DNA from: Naasia aerilata
Lineage (GTDB): Bacteria; Actinomycetota; Actinomycetes; Actinomycetales; Microbacteriaceae
Reading direction: 5' to 3'
Assembly (NCBI RefSeq): GCF_030296595.1
Contig: NZ_AP027731.1
Coordinates: 1,240,001-1,304,000, forward strand
Length of the DNA stretch: 64,000 bases
The notes under the pieces were generated by a model, which saw only the letters and a program-made list of their open reading frames with translations, ran no database searches and was not told the origin of the DNA. Position 1 is the first letter of the stretch. Every line of letters begins with the position of its first letter. The position numbers and the translations under genes are program-made. Shown one piece after another: positions 54,896 to 64,000 of the stretch.

Positions 54896-55674
54896 TGGCC
54901 GCACGCGTGTCGATCGGCGTGAGCCTGAAGATGTACTTCGGTCATCGTCAGGCCCGCGACTGGTTCGCGCGCGTCGCGGACATCGCCGCGGCACATCCGG
55001 CGGTGCGGGACGGCTCCGTGGAGCTGTTCGTGATCCCCACCTACCTGCAGATCCCGGCCGCCCTCGAGGCCTTCGCGGGCACCCCGGTCCTCGTCGGCGC
55101 CCAGGACCTCGCGACCGAGGACACCGGGGCGTACACGGGCGAGGTCAGCGGCGCCGAGCTCGCCGAGCTGGGCGTGCGGGTGGCGGAGGTCGGTCACGCC
55201 GAAAGGCGTCGGCACTTCGGCGAGACCGACGAGATCGTCGCGGCCAAGACCACCGCAGCGCTCCGCAACGGGCTGACCCCGGTGCTCTGCGTCGGCGAGA
55301 CCGAGCGCGGGGACCCCGTGGAGGCGGCGACGGCGACCATCCGCCAGGTCGCCTCCGCGCTGGCCGGCGCCCCGGCTGGCCGGGTCCTCGTCGCGTACGA
55401 GCCGGTCTGGGCGATCGGGGCCCCCGAGCCTGCCCCCGCCGAAGACATCCGCGAGGTCGGGCATGCCTTGAAGGAGGCGGTGGCCGGCCTCACGGAGCAC
55501 CCCGGCAGCGGAGTCATCTACGGGGGATCGGCGAAACCCGGTCTGCTCGCCGCCCTCGGCCACACAGTCGACGGCCTCTTCCTCGGCCGCTTCGCGCACG
55601 ACCCCTCGGCGCTGGCGGCGATCCTCGACGAAGCGCAGGCGCTCGCCGCGGACACCGGAGGGTCGCCCCGATGA
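54895..55674 (+). CDS. Triose-phosphate isomerase-like (EryH-like) protein
   Basis: 259 residues with all TPI catalytic parts: Lys in VSLKMYF (NWKM equivalent), His in VGHAERRRHFGE and Glu in VAYEPVWAIG, plus IYGGSAKPG for phosphate. The VSLKMYF instead of NWKMN and its place in the cluster suggest the EryH class (tetrulose-4-phosphate racemase) rather than the housekeeping TPI. Confidence 0.88.
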   Translation: MAARVSIGVSLKMYFGHRQARDWFARVADIAAAHPAVRDGSVELFVIPTYLQIPAALEAFAGTPVLVGAQDLATEDTGAYTGEVSGAELAELGVRVAEVGHAERRRHFGETDEIVAAKTTAALRNGLTPVLCVGETERGDPVEAATATIRQVASALAGAPAGRVLVAYEPVWAIGAPEPAPAEDIREVGHALKEAVAGLTEHPGSGVIYGGSAKPGLLAALGHTVDGLFLGRFAHDPSALAAILDEAQALAADTGGSPR

Positions 55675-56464
55675 TCGGTCTGGGCAGCTACGCCTTCTTC
55701 TGGCGGCAGTCGGATCGGGTTCCCGAGCCGATGAGCCTCGCAGCCGTGCTGGAGGAGACACGGGCCCTCGGCGTCGGTCTCTTCCAGATCTGCGACTGGG
55801 CGCCGCTGCTCACGCTGTCCGACACGGAGCTGCGCGACGCCGCCACGCGGGCACGCGAGCTCGGCATCCGGATCGAGCTCGGCACCAAGGGCGTGGGCGC
55901 GGAGCATCTCGCCCGCTTCCTCCGGCTGGCCGGGGTGTTCGACGCGCGCCTCGTCCGCAGCATGGTGTTCTCACCGGATCACCGGCCGACGCTCGAGCAG
56001 GCCGCGCGCCTGCTGACGGCTGCGATGCGGGACTACGAGGCGGCGGGCGTGACGCTCGCCCTCGAGACCTACGAGCAGTTGCCCACGCCCGACCTGATCC
56101 GTCTGATCGAGCGGGTCGGCAGCGAGTCCCTCGGCATCTGCCTGGACCCGGCGAACACGGTCGCCGGCCTGGAGCTCCCCGCGGACGTCGTGGAGCGGTG
56201 CGCGCCGCTCACCAAGAACGTCCACGCCAAGGACTTCGCCTTCGCGCGGCAGGACGGCTGGGTGGGCTTCACCTACAGCGGCGTGCCGCTCGGCGAGGAC
56301 TCCACGACTACCCGCACGTGCTGCGCACCGTCGACCCGGACGGGCGCGGCATCAATCAGATCGTCGAGCACTGGCTGCCCTGGCAGGGCGACCCGGCCAC
56401 CACAGCGTCCATCGAAGCCGACTGGACCCGAACCGCACTGGAATACCTGAGGAGCAATTCATGA
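55671..56464 (+). CDS. Sugar phosphate isomerase/epimerase, TIM barrel (frame broken)
   Basis: About 264 residues. AP-endonuclease-2-like TIM barrel: IGLGSYAFFW at the start, FDARLVRSMVFSP, LALETYEQLPTPDL (metal Glu), GICLDPANTVAG (metal Asp) and NVHAKDF (metal His). The break near 56297 repairs by one G to LGEGLHDYPHVLRTVD. The class epimerises keto sugars or their acids. It overlaps both neighbours. Confidence 0.85.
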
Positions 56465-57350
56465 CCACCACGACCACCGAGGCCACCGCGCCCGCCACCG
56501 CGGAGGCCTACAAGATCGCCGTCATCGGCGCCGGCGGGAAGATGGGGATGCGCGTCTCCAACAACCTCGTCAAGACGAACCACGACGTCAGCTACAGCGA
56601 GAACTCGCCGGCGGGGCAGGAGCGCGTCACCGCCGCCGGTCGCAGTCTCACTGACAGCGAGACCGCAGTGAAGGACGCGGACATCATCGTCCTGGCGGTG
56701 CCGGACCTCGCCCTGGGGCCCGTGACGGCACAGCTCGTGCCCCAGCTGAAGAGCGGCGCCATCGTGCTGACGCTCGACCCCGCCGCCGCCTACGCGGGAC
56801 TCCTCACGAAGCGCGACGACGTCATCCAGGCGGTCGCTCACCCGTGCCACCCCTCGGTGTTCCTGCAGCGCACGACGCCCGAGGAGTACGCGGACACCTT
56901 CGGCGGCATCGCGGCCCCCAGGACGCCATCGCGGCCATCGAGTCCGACGACCAGTCCAAGAAGGCGATCGTCGAGGCGACCGTGCGCGCCATCTACGCTC
57001 CCGTCATCGACGTGCACTGGGTCACCGTGAAGCAGCTCGCCCAGCTGGAGCCCACGCTGGTGGAGACGATCGCCTGCATGATCGGCGCGCTCCTCAACGA
57101 GGCGCTGGACGAGGCCGTGAACACGATGGGCGTCCCCGAGGCGGCCGCGCGCTCGATCCTCTACGGCCACACGCAGGTGGCGCTCGCCAACGGGCTGCGC
57201 GGGGACAACCCGTTCAGCGACGCCTGCCTCATCGCGATGGACTACGGCCGCCAGAACATCATCAAGGAGGACTGGAAGAAGGTCTTTCGCGACGACGAGC
57301 TCGACAAGAACCTCGCCGCGATGCTGCACCTGGACAAGATCGAGCGCTAG
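56461..57350 (+). CDS. 6-phosphogluconate-dehydrogenase-like oxidoreductase (frame broken)
   Basis: About 296 residues. Rossmann start IAVIGAGGKMGMRVSNNLVK, then DADIIVLAVPDLALGPV, VAHPCHPSVF, and a helical C-terminus (GALLNEALDEAVNTMGVPEAAA, ANGLRGDNPFSDAC) of the 6PGDH class. The break is in CCCCC 56915-56919. It is the last gene of the tetritol operon; it may oxidise a sugar acid or reduce a keto acid. The exact reaction is unknown. Confidence 0.82.
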
Positions 57351-57430
57351 CCTCCCGCGGGTGCTGCGGACACCTCGAGCCGGTGGGCGGGGGTGCGGGG
57401 ATCCGCATCACCCGCGCAGCCCGCCGCGGC

Positions 57431-58051
57431 TCAGAGCTCGGCGGTGACCAGCGTGCGGAAGAAGGTCCGGAGGTCCGCCGCCATGTCGACCGCGTCCCTG
57501 TCGAGGAGCCACTGAAGCTGCAGGCCGTCCATGAGGGCGACCGTGCCACGTGCCGCTGCGGCCGGCTCGACTCCGGGCCGGAGCTCGCCACTCGCGGCGA
57601 CGGCCTCGAACGCGGTCTGCACCGTCCGCGTCGACCGTCGGTAGCGGGCGACGAAGTACTCGTGCGCCGGATGCTCGGGCGAGGTCGACTCCGCGGAGAG
57701 GGTGCAGAACAGCTCGACGACGCCGGGGGCGGCCGCGTTCCGCTCGGCGATCCGCAGCAGCGAGCGCAGCACCTCGACGCCGCCGGAGCCGTCGAGGTCG
57801 TAGCGCTCCTCGGCCTGCTCGTCGCGGCGCTCGAGGACCGCCGCGAGCAGCGCGCTCTTGCTCGGGAAATGGTGGAGGAGGCCGGCCTCGCTCATCCCCA
57901 CCCGGTCCGCGACGGTGCGCAGCGAGCCGCTGCGGTAGCCCGACTCGGCGAAGACCTTGAGCGCCGCGTCCAGGATGGCCGTCCTGGTCTGGCTGCTCTT
58001 CGCGTAGGGCCCCCGGGGCCCCCGCCGCTGAGGTGCGTCGTCCTCGACCAC
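57431..58051 (-). CDS. TetR family regulator
   Basis: 206 residues. HTH in RTAILDAALKVFAESGYRSGSLRTVADRVGMSEAGLLHHF (about 22-62, with basic flank RRGPRGPYAKSSQ). The C-terminal domain has TAFEAVAASGELRPGVEP and VALMDGLQLQWLLD, as in BetI-class TetR proteins. It is convergent with the tetritol operon, and its target is not clear. Confidence 0.88.
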   Translation of the reverse strand: MVEDDAPQRRGPRGPYAKSSQTRTAILDAALKVFAESGYRSGSLRTVADRVGMSEAGLLHHFPSKSALLAAVLERRDEQAEERYDLDGSGGVEVLRSLLRIAERNAAAPGVVELFCTLSAESTSPEHPAHEYFVARYRRSTRTVQTAFEAVAASGELRPGVEPAAAARGTVALMDGLQLQWLLDRDAVDMAADLRTFFRTLVTAEL

Positions 58052-58140
58052 GTCCGCCCCTCCGACCGAACGGACCCGAGTGATCCGTGAATGCAGAGTA
58101 GTGGTTCGGGATTGACGGGGGCCAGCGGTCGCCCCGGCTC

Positions 58141-59572
58141 TCAGATGCGGGCGACCGCCAGCCGGTCCTTTCCCGCGCCCTTCGAGCGGTACATCGCCGC
58201 GTCGGCCGAGGCCAGGATGGCGTCGGCCGAGGGCGGAACGGCGGCCTGAGCGTCGTGCAGCGCCACCCCGACGCTCACCGTGATCGGGAGGAGGAGGGAA
58301 TCCCTGCGAACGGCTCGCGGACCGCAGCGCGGATGCGCTCGGCGATGCGCTCCGCCACCGTCTCGTCCACGTTCTCGCACACCACCACGAACTCGTCGCC
58401 GCCCAGGCGGCCGACGGTGTCGTACTCCCGCACCATGCGCAGCATGCGGTGCGACACCTCGCGCAGGACGGCGTCGCCAGCCGCGTGACCGAGCTGGTCG
58501 TTCACGGACTTGAAGCCGTCGACGTCGAGGAAGATCACCGCAAGCGGGCGCCCGGTGCGGTACGCGGACGCGAGCGCCTGGCCCAGCCGCTCGTGGAAGA
58601 GCTTGCGGTTGGCGAGTCCCGTGAGCTGGTCGTGCAGGGCCATCCGCTCGAGGCTCCGCTGCAGGCGCAGGCGCGTGAGGACCTCGCGCCCCTGGAGAGC
58701 CAGGGTCTCCTGCAGCTCGATCGCGGCGGCGTCGAACTCCTGGCCCGCCCGAGGCGGCACATCACGAGCCCCATGGGCTGACCGTGCTCGTCGAGCATCG
58801 GGGTGACGCAGAGTGCCTCGACCCGTGCCTCGAGGAGGACGTCGACCAACTCCGGATAGCGCGCCGCCGCGTCGGCGATGCTCGCGATCGTCACTACGCT
58901 GCCGCTGCTGAGTGCCTCCGTCTCCGGACGCAGCATCCTGTGCTCTCCGGCGCTCGCGAGCGGGTCGGTTCCCGCGGCGAGCCGGAGGGCTCCCGACTCG
59001 TCCAGCAGCAGAACGGAGGCGCCCGCCGCGGCGAGGGCGCCCCGGGCCTTCGCGGCCAGTGCGGCCGTGAGACTGTCCTCGGTGCCGCTGCGCGCGAACT
59101 CGATGGACGCGTCCTGCAGGACACGGAGTCGCCCCTCCGTCCCCTCGGAGGACCGGCGCGCGAGGACGAGCTGACGCTCGTAGTCCTGCCGCTCGGTCGC
59201 GTCGAGGACCGCGGTCCTGAGCAGGCGGGGGCTGCCGTCCTGGTTGGTCACGAGCACCGAGTTGATGATGACCGGCAGCCGGACGCCGCTGGCCGTCTCC
59301 AGCGACAGGGCGACCTCGCGCGCCTCTCCGCGCAGCCGCAGGACGGGCAGGAAGCGGGTCTCGTAGAACAGCCGGCCGCCGGCGTCAAGCAGGTCGGGGA
59401 ACCGCGCGCCGCGCAGCTGATCGGCGGTGTAGCCCGTCCAGCGCAGCAGCGTGGCGTTGACCCGGATGATCGCCCCCTCGAGCGTCATCGACAGCTGGCC
59501 GACCGGACCGTGCTCGTAGAGCTCCTCGAACGAGTCGTCCGAGGGGAGCGGGGCGGGCTCGGGAGCAGTCAC
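58141..59572 (-). CDS. PAS-GAF-GGDEF diguanylate cyclase (two frame breaks)
   Basis: About 477 residues, GTG start. PAS at about 15-130 (SFEELYEHGPVGQLSMTLEGAI, split by gaps here), a GAF domain about 150-300 (SVLLLDESGALRLAAG), then GGDEF: HDQLTGLANRKLFHERL, VIFLDVDGFKSVNDQLGH and the intact motif RLGGDEFVVV. It should make c-di-GMP. Breaks are at CCC 58748-58750 and CCC 58302-58304, each repaired by one base. The GTG overlaps the stop of the RsbQ-like gene, so the hydrolase and the PAS protein are coupled. Confidence 0.88.
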
Positions 59573-60498
59573 GCGAGGAACGAGCGGATCTCCCGAGCCA
59601 GCTCGTCGGGGTCCGACATGTTGGGGCAGTGACCCGTGGCCCGGAGGACGACGAGAAGGCTCCCCGGGATGTGCTCGTGCACGTAGTGCCCGACGGGAAG
59701 GGGCGCGATCGGATCCTCGCTGCACTGCAGGACCAGGGTCGGCGTCGTCACGGCGGCCAGGTCCCGGCGGTTGTCGGACAGGAAGGTGACGCGTGCGAAC
59801 TGGGAGGCGATGGCGGGGTCGGTGCTGCAGAAGCTCGAGGTGAGCTCCTCGCCCAGCTCGGGACGGTCGGCGTTGCCGACGATGACGGGCGCCATCGTCG
59901 AGGACCAGCCCAGGTAGTTGGCGTCCAGCGCGTCGAGTAGTCCGTCGATGTCCGTCTGGCTGAACCCGCCCGTGTAGCCGGGCTCATCGATGTACCGGGG
60001 CGATGGCCCGACCAGGATTAGCGCGGCGAAGCGCTCGGGCGCGCGATTGGCTGCCAGGACGCCCACCATCGCGCTGACCGAGTGGCCGACGAAGACGACG
60101 TCGTGCAGGTCGAGCGCCTCCACGATGCCCAGCACGTCGTCCGCGTAGCCGTCCAGTGAGTCGTACTTCCCCGCGTCGTAGGCGGTGAGGTCCGACCGTC
60201 CCGCGCCCACCGCGTCGAAGAGGATCACGCGGTGGTCGTCCTCGAAGTGCGGGGTGACGGTGCGCCACATCTCCTGGCTGCAGCCGAATCCGTGCGCGAA
60301 GAGCATCGGCTGAGCCGTCGCCGGCCCGGACTCGGTCACGTTGTTCCGCCGGCGGACGTCGTCGACAGCGCTGGGGAGAAGGCTGATCGGAGCTCCAGAA
60401 AAGAGGTCGGGCCGGGGCCGGCGAGCGTTCAGGCTAACCGGGGCGCCTCGCGAGAGCAATGGCGAAGGGCCCGGAGGCCGCATTCTACCGGGGTACAT
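59569..60498 (-). CDS. RsbQ-like alpha/beta hydrolase
   Basis: 309 residues; ATG 60498 has GGAGGA upstream. From about residue 65 it closely follows RsbQ: FAHGFGCSQEMW, HRVILFDAVGAGRSDLTAYD, VFVGHSVSAMVGVLA (nucleophile Ser), LVGPSPRYIDEPGYTGGF, FCSTDPAIASQFA, ATGHCPNMSDPDE (His). RsbQ makes a signal molecule for the PAS phosphatase RsbP; here the coupled partner is a PAS-GAF-GGDEF protein. The first 50 residues are an unusual Arg/Pro-rich extension. Confidence 0.9.
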   Translation of the reverse strand: MYPGRMRPPGPSPLLSRGAPVSLNARRPRPDLFSGAPISLLPSAVDDVRRRNNVTESGPATAQPMLFAHGFGCSQEMWRTVTPHFEDDHRVILFDAVGAGRSDLTAYDAGKYDSLDGYADDVLGIVEALDLHDVVFVGHSVSAMVGVLAANRAPERFAALILVGPSPRYIDEPGYTGGFSQTDIDGLLDALDANYLGWSSTMAPVIVGNADRPELGEELTSSFCSTDPAIASQFARVTFLSDNRRDLAAVTTPTLVLQCSEDPIAPLPVGHYVHEHIPGSLLVVLRATGHCPNMSDPDELAREIRSFLA

Positions 60499-60575
60499 CG
60501 CAAGGGTCCTCCGGCGTTGACTTTGGCCGCGGCGAGCTTCGACGATGAGGAGGAGAACGCAGAGCGGGGCACAGG

Positions 60576-61376
60576 GTGAGCGTCAGCACGGACCCGATGG
60601 GGCTGAAGGACGAGCTGCCCTCTGCCATCGCGGGCGGCCAGATCGAGGCCCACTACCAGCCGCAGATCGACCCGGCGACGGGGGCCTTCGTGGCCGCGGA
60701 GGCGCTCAGCCGGTGGCGCCATCCCACGCTCGGCGTCGTGCTTCCCGCGTCCTTCATCTCGCTGGCCGAGGAGGAGGGCCTTATCGACGGCATCGACGAG
60801 CAGATGCTCGAGGAAGCCTGCTCCTGGGCGGGCGCCTGGCAGGAGAGAGGCGTCAGCCGGCAGGTCTCGGTCAACGTCTCAGCGGGAGCCTTGACCACGC
60901 CGCGCTTCTTCCGCCACCTCACCGCCGCAGTGGATGCGGCGGGGCTCGCCCGCGGGGTGCTGACCGTCGAGATCACCGAGACGCAGGAGGTCGCGGATCT
61001 GGCGCTCGTCATCAGCAATCTCCTGGAGCTCCGCGAGCGCGGCGTCGGCGTCTCCCTCGACGACCTCGGAGCCGGCCACTCCTCCGTTGAGCGGATGACG
61101 CGGCTGCCGCTCAGCGAGGTGAAGATCGACCAGTCGCTCGTGCAGAAGGTCACCGACACGAGCACCGCGCTCATCCGTGCGGTGGTCGAGCACGCCGGCG
61201 AGCGAGGCCTCCGGGTCGTCGCCGAAGGCATCCAGACGCAGGAGCAGCTCGATCGGATCCGCGAGCTCGGCTGCGACCGGGCCCAGGGATTCCTCATCGC
61301 GCCGCCGATGCCGCGGGATGCGCTCGATGAGCTGCTCCTCGAGGCTGACCGAGTCGGTCGCTTCCCGAACGTCTGA
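60576..61376 (+). CDS. EAL-domain c-di-GMP phosphodiesterase
   Basis: 266 residues, just an EAL domain. AEALSRWRHP (EAL), VNVSAGALTTP (metal Asn), TVEITETQEV (metal Glu), LDDLGAGHSSVERM (DDFG equivalent), VKIDQSLVQK (catalytic Lys) and VAEGIQTQEQL (Glu) are all conserved, so it should be active. It is divergent from the hydrolase-cyclase pair: making and breaking c-di-GMP sit together. Confidence 0.92.
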   Translation: MSVSTDPMGLKDELPSAIAGGQIEAHYQPQIDPATGAFVAAEALSRWRHPTLGVVLPASFISLAEEEGLIDGIDEQMLEEACSWAGAWQERGVSRQVSVNVSAGALTTPRFFRHLTAAVDAAGLARGVLTVEITETQEVADLALVISNLLELRERGVGVSLDDLGAGHSSVERMTRLPLSEVKIDQSLVQKVTDTSTALIRAVVEHAGERGLRVVAEGIQTQEQLDRIRELGCDRAQGFLIAPPMPRDALDELLLEADRVGRFPNV

Positions 61377-61407
61377 CCAGCCCCGCCGCAGGCGGACCGC
61401 GGCCGGG

Positions 61408-61670
61408 TCAGTGCGGGAAGTCGTCGAGCCCGCTCGCGTGACTGGCGGGCGACTCGTCGTTCGTCTCGCCGCCCACCTCGAGCTGGGTCCACTGCACGGG
61501 CATGCCCGGGGAGAACAGGATGTCGACGCCGGGTCCCGACGACAGCGGCGGGATGTGCACGTATCCGCCCCCTCGCGGATCGCCCGGAGGATCTGCTGGC
61601 GAAGCTCGTTGACGGGTTCGGGCAGGAAGTAGTCCCGGCCGTTCACGGTGAGCCGATGTACGAGAACCAT
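61408..61670 (-). CDS. Small hypothetical protein (frame broken)
   Basis: About 87 residues after repair: MVLVHRLTVNGRDYFLPEP, then ELRQQILRAIREG, then GGYVHIPPLSSGPGVDILFS and QWTQLEVGGETND. The break is CCCCC 61568-61572. The second half looks like a beta hairpin with VHIPP. The ORF would not be found without repair. No family is recognised. Confidence 0.6.
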
Positions 61671-61744
61671 GGTTCGATCTCCTCTCGGCGCCGCTCCTGG
61701 CGCCTCCGACACCCTACGCGGGATGGGGTGGGCCGCTCTCTGTG

Positions 61745-62725
61745 CTAGAGCCACTTCTCGGCGAGGTGATCGGCGATGACGCGCCGGATGGTGCCCGAGC
61801 GGGAGCGGAGCACGATGGACTCCGTGCGGATGATGGGGCCCTTGCGGCGGACGCCCTCGACGAGGCCGCCGTCGGTCACGCCGGTGGCCACGAAGAACGT
61901 GTTCTCGCTCCGGACCAGCTCGTCCGCCGTGTAGACGTGATCCATCTTGAGACCCGCGTCGATGCCGCGCTGACGCTCCTCGTCGGTCTTCGGGGCGAGC
62001 CGGGTCTGGATGAGCCCGCCGAGCGCCTTGATCGCGCAGGCGGTGGCAACGCCCTCGGGGCTTCCGCCGGTGCCCACGCACATGTCGATGCGGGTCTCGT
62101 AGCGTGCTGCGTTGATGCCGCCCGCGACGTCGCCGTCGAGCAGGAGCCGCGTCCCGGCGCCCGCTGCCCGGATGTCGTCGATGAGCTGCGCGTGCCGCGG
62201 GCGGTCGAGGACCGCGATCTGCATCTGCTCGACCGGCTTGCCCTTCGCCTTGGCGAGGGCTCGGATGTTCTCCCCGATCGGCTTCCGGATGTCCACGACG
62301 CCGATGCCCTCCGGCCCGGTGACGATCTTGTCCATGTAGAACACGCTCGAGGCGTCCAGCATGGACCCGCGGTCGGCGACGGCGATCATCGACAGGGCGT
62401 TCTGCCGACCGGCCGCGGTCAGCGACGTGCCGTCGATCGGGTCCACCGCGATGTCGCAGGCCGGGCCGTTGCCGGTGCCGACGTGCTCGCCGTTGAAGAG
62501 CATGGGCGCCTGGTCCTTCTCGCCCTCACCGATCACGACGACGCCGTCGAAGTCCACGGTGCCGAGGAACTTGCGCATTGCATCGACGGCCGCCTTGTCC
62601 GCGGCGTTCTTGTCGCCGCGGCCGATGAACGGGACCGCGCGGATCGCGGCCGCCTCGGTCGCCCGCACCAGCTCCATGGCCAGGTTGCGGTCGGGGCTCT
62701 CGTACACGCTCTGCTGCATGCTCAC
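61745..62725 (-). CDS. glpX: Class II fructose-1,6-bisphosphatase (GlpX)
   Basis: 326 residues. GlpX signature: VVIGEGEKDQAPMLFNGE (metal acidic), VDPIDGTSLTAAG (DPxDGT motif), and the C-terminal VTDGGLVEGV. It hydrolyses FBP in gluconeogenesis and is the main FBPase of actinobacteria. A GTG start overlaps the rhaB stop; an ATG two codons in (62719) is an option. Confidence 0.95.
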   Translation of the reverse strand: MSMQQSVYESPDRNLAMELVRATEAAAIRAVPFIGRGDKNAADKAAVDAMRKFLGTVDFDGVVVIGEGEKDQAPMLFNGEHVGTGNGPACDIAVDPIDGTSLTAAGRQNALSMIAVADRGSMLDASSVFYMDKIVTGPEGIGVVDIRKPIGENIRALAKAKGKPVEQMQIAVLDRPRHAQLIDDIRAAGAGTRLLLDGDVAGGINAARYETRIDMCVGTGGSPEGVATACAIKALGGLIQTRLAPKTDEERQRGIDAGLKMDHVYTADELVRSENTFFVATGVTDGGLVEGVRRKGPIIRTESIVLRSRSGTIRRVIADHLAEKWL

Positions 62726-64000
62726 CTCGTCGTGCGGCCGGCCGCCCGCGCCGGATAGGCGCGCGGCGGGAAGGAGTAGGCGACGATGGAGCGTAGCGCG
62801 TCGAGGTCGCCGTCGACGAGACCGTGCGTCCGCGCCTGCACGAGCAGGTTGCCGATCGCCGTCGCCTCGACGGGCCCCGCGATCACCGGAACCCCGATGG
62901 CGTCGGCGGTCAGCTGGCAGAGGAGCGCGTTCTGAGCGCCGCCGCCGACGACGTGCACGGTGCGGACCGGCCGCCCGGTGAGACGCTCGATGTCGCGGAT
63001 CGCTCCGGCGTAGGCGTTCGCGAGGCTCTGCAGGATGCTGCGCACGAACTCGCCCCGGGTCGCGGGAACCGGTCGCCCGGCCTCCGCCAGCAGCGCGGCG
63101 ATGCGCGCCGGCATGTCGCCCGGGGGCAGGAGCCGGGGATCGGCCGCGTCGAAGGTGGGCACGTCGGACGGGGCATCGCCCGCGAGCTGCAGGAGGTGCT
63201 CCAGATCCTCACGATCACCCGCCCTCTCCCACGTCCGCACCGACTCGCTGAGGAGCCACAGCCCCATGACGTTCTTGAGGAACCGGGTGCGGCCGTCGAC
63301 GCCACCCTCGTTCGTGAAGCCCGCCTGTCGAGCCTCGTCCGTGGCGAGGGGGCGGACAGCTCCGTGCCGACGAGCGACCACGTCCCCGAGGAGATGTAGG
63401 CGGAGTCGTCGCCCACCGAGGGCACGCCCACGACGGCGGAGGCCGTGTCGTGCGACCCGACGGTGCTGAACCGGACGGCGGACGCGATGCCGAACTCGCT
63501 GCGCACCGCTTCCGACACGGGCCCGAGGTCGGTACCCGGGGGCACGATCTCGGGCAGGAGCGCCGGGGGCAGGGCGAGGCGAGCGAGGAGCTCGCGGTCC
63601 CAGTCGGTGCTGCCGACAGGAACGAGTCCCGTCGTCGACGCGTTCGTGAGCTCGGCCACGGCGTGCCCGGTCGCCCAGTAGGCGAGAAGGTCGGGGATGA
63701 GGAGCATTCGGTCGGCGAGCTCAAGCGTCCCCACGGCCGCGTCGGCGGCCAGCTGGAAGACGGTGTTGAAGGGCAGGTGCTGCAGCCCGTTGCGCGAGAA
63801 GAGCTCGGCGGCGGGCACGCGCGTGTGCACCGCGGCGACGCCCTCCGCCGTGCGCTCGTCCCGGTAGTGATACGGGTTGCCGAGCATGCGGCCGTTGCGC
63901 AGCAGCGCGTAGTCGACCGCCCAGGAGTCCACGGCGGCGCCGAGCAGCTCGGGCTCCTCGCGGGAGGCGGCCCCGAGCCCGTTCATCGCCGCCGAGTAGA
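62722..64000 (-). CDS. rhaB: Rhamnulokinase (partial at window edge, frame broken)
   Basis: At least 425 residues in view, with the N-terminus beyond the right edge. FGGY kinase fold: AAVDSWAVDYALL, FNTVFQLAAD, VGSHDTASAVVGVPS, YISSGTWSLVGTEL, then after the break (GGGGG 63348-63352) ARQAGFTNEGG, NVMGLWLLSESVR, VHVVGGGAQNALLCQL and AGPVEATAIGNLLVQAR, which is the RhaB signature. It phosphorylates L-rhamnulose. The gene ends overlapping glpX by four bases. Confidence 0.88.

Noticed and set aside
1..64000. CRISPR arrays, insertion sequences, rRNA genes
   Set aside because: No regularly spaced repeats, transposase motifs or rRNA sequence were seen on either strand.

Overview
This is a high-GC actinobacterial chromosome segment, most likely from Microbacteriaceae. 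The family mix supports this: an LCP wall-teichoic ligase, a RamB/ScfR regulator divergent from a GTP-dependent PEP carboxykinase, an actinobacterial HelD, a Ddn-type F420 reductase and a class II (GlpX) fructose-bisphosphatase. Genus is not claimed. A striking general property is that about 26 single-base frame breaks lie in roughly 20 genes, almost every one in a run of G or C and repaired by adding one base. I treat these genes as intact genes carrying sequence errors, not as pseudogenes, and give full-length extents.

Left part (1-3.4 kb): an alpha/beta hydrolase divergent from a TetR regulator, an LCP protein, then tRNA-Ser(GCU) and tRNA-Arg(ACG). tRNA-Arg is the target of an integrated element of 8,940 bp (3365-12357), bounded by identical 53-bp att cores. 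It carries GTGCAAT integrase arm-site candidates at both ends, a Xre/ImmA-IrrE metallopeptidase plus PIN-like DUF4411 pair (probable toxin-antitoxin or immunity module), a lipoprotein, a block of unknown genes with touching starts and stops, a Rep_1-like rolling-circle initiator, an excisionase-like HTH protein and a tyrosine integrase. The same inverted repeat lies upstream of rep and int.

Region 12.4-33 kb is a large catabolic island. It joins four-carbon sugar-acid genes (DenD-like D-erythronate dehydrogenase, two DUF1537 kinases, an LtnD-like dehydrogenase, a PdxA2-like enzyme, SDR, Fe-alcohol dehydrogenase, SMP-30 lactonase) to acyl-CoA genes (AMP-forming ligase, a tandem CaiB/BaiF CoA transferase, hydroxyacyl-CoA dehydrogenase, a cysteine-less thiolase with its DUF35 partner, FAH hydrolase) and a TauABC/SsuABC-type importer. 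A GntR regulator sits inside, and a GATTCGAAT-type motif recurs in four of its promoter regions.

Region 33-47 kb is mixed housekeeping: DUF427, an SGNH-GAF protein, HelD, a LuxR-family ATPase regulator, an amino-acid ABC transporter, pckG and its divergent RamB-like regulator, a patatin-like protein with a structured leader, and an F420 reductase.

Region 47.8-57.4 kb looks like tetritol/tetrulose catabolism: SDR dehydrogenase, a large unknown protein, FadR-type regulator, MFS importer, DhaK-DhaL-type kinase, RpiB-like (EryI-like) and TPI-like (EryH-like) isomerases, a TIM-barrel epimerase and a 6PGDH-like dehydrogenase. A palindrome AAACCGGT-CA-ACCGGTTT overlaps the -35 of the transporter operon and recurs before the SDR.

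Right end (57.4-64 kb): a TetR regulator, a c-di-GMP module (RsbQ-like hydrolase overlapping a PAS-GAF-GGDEF cyclase, with a divergent EAL phosphodiesterase), a small unknown protein, glpX, and a rhamnulokinase gene that runs off the window.
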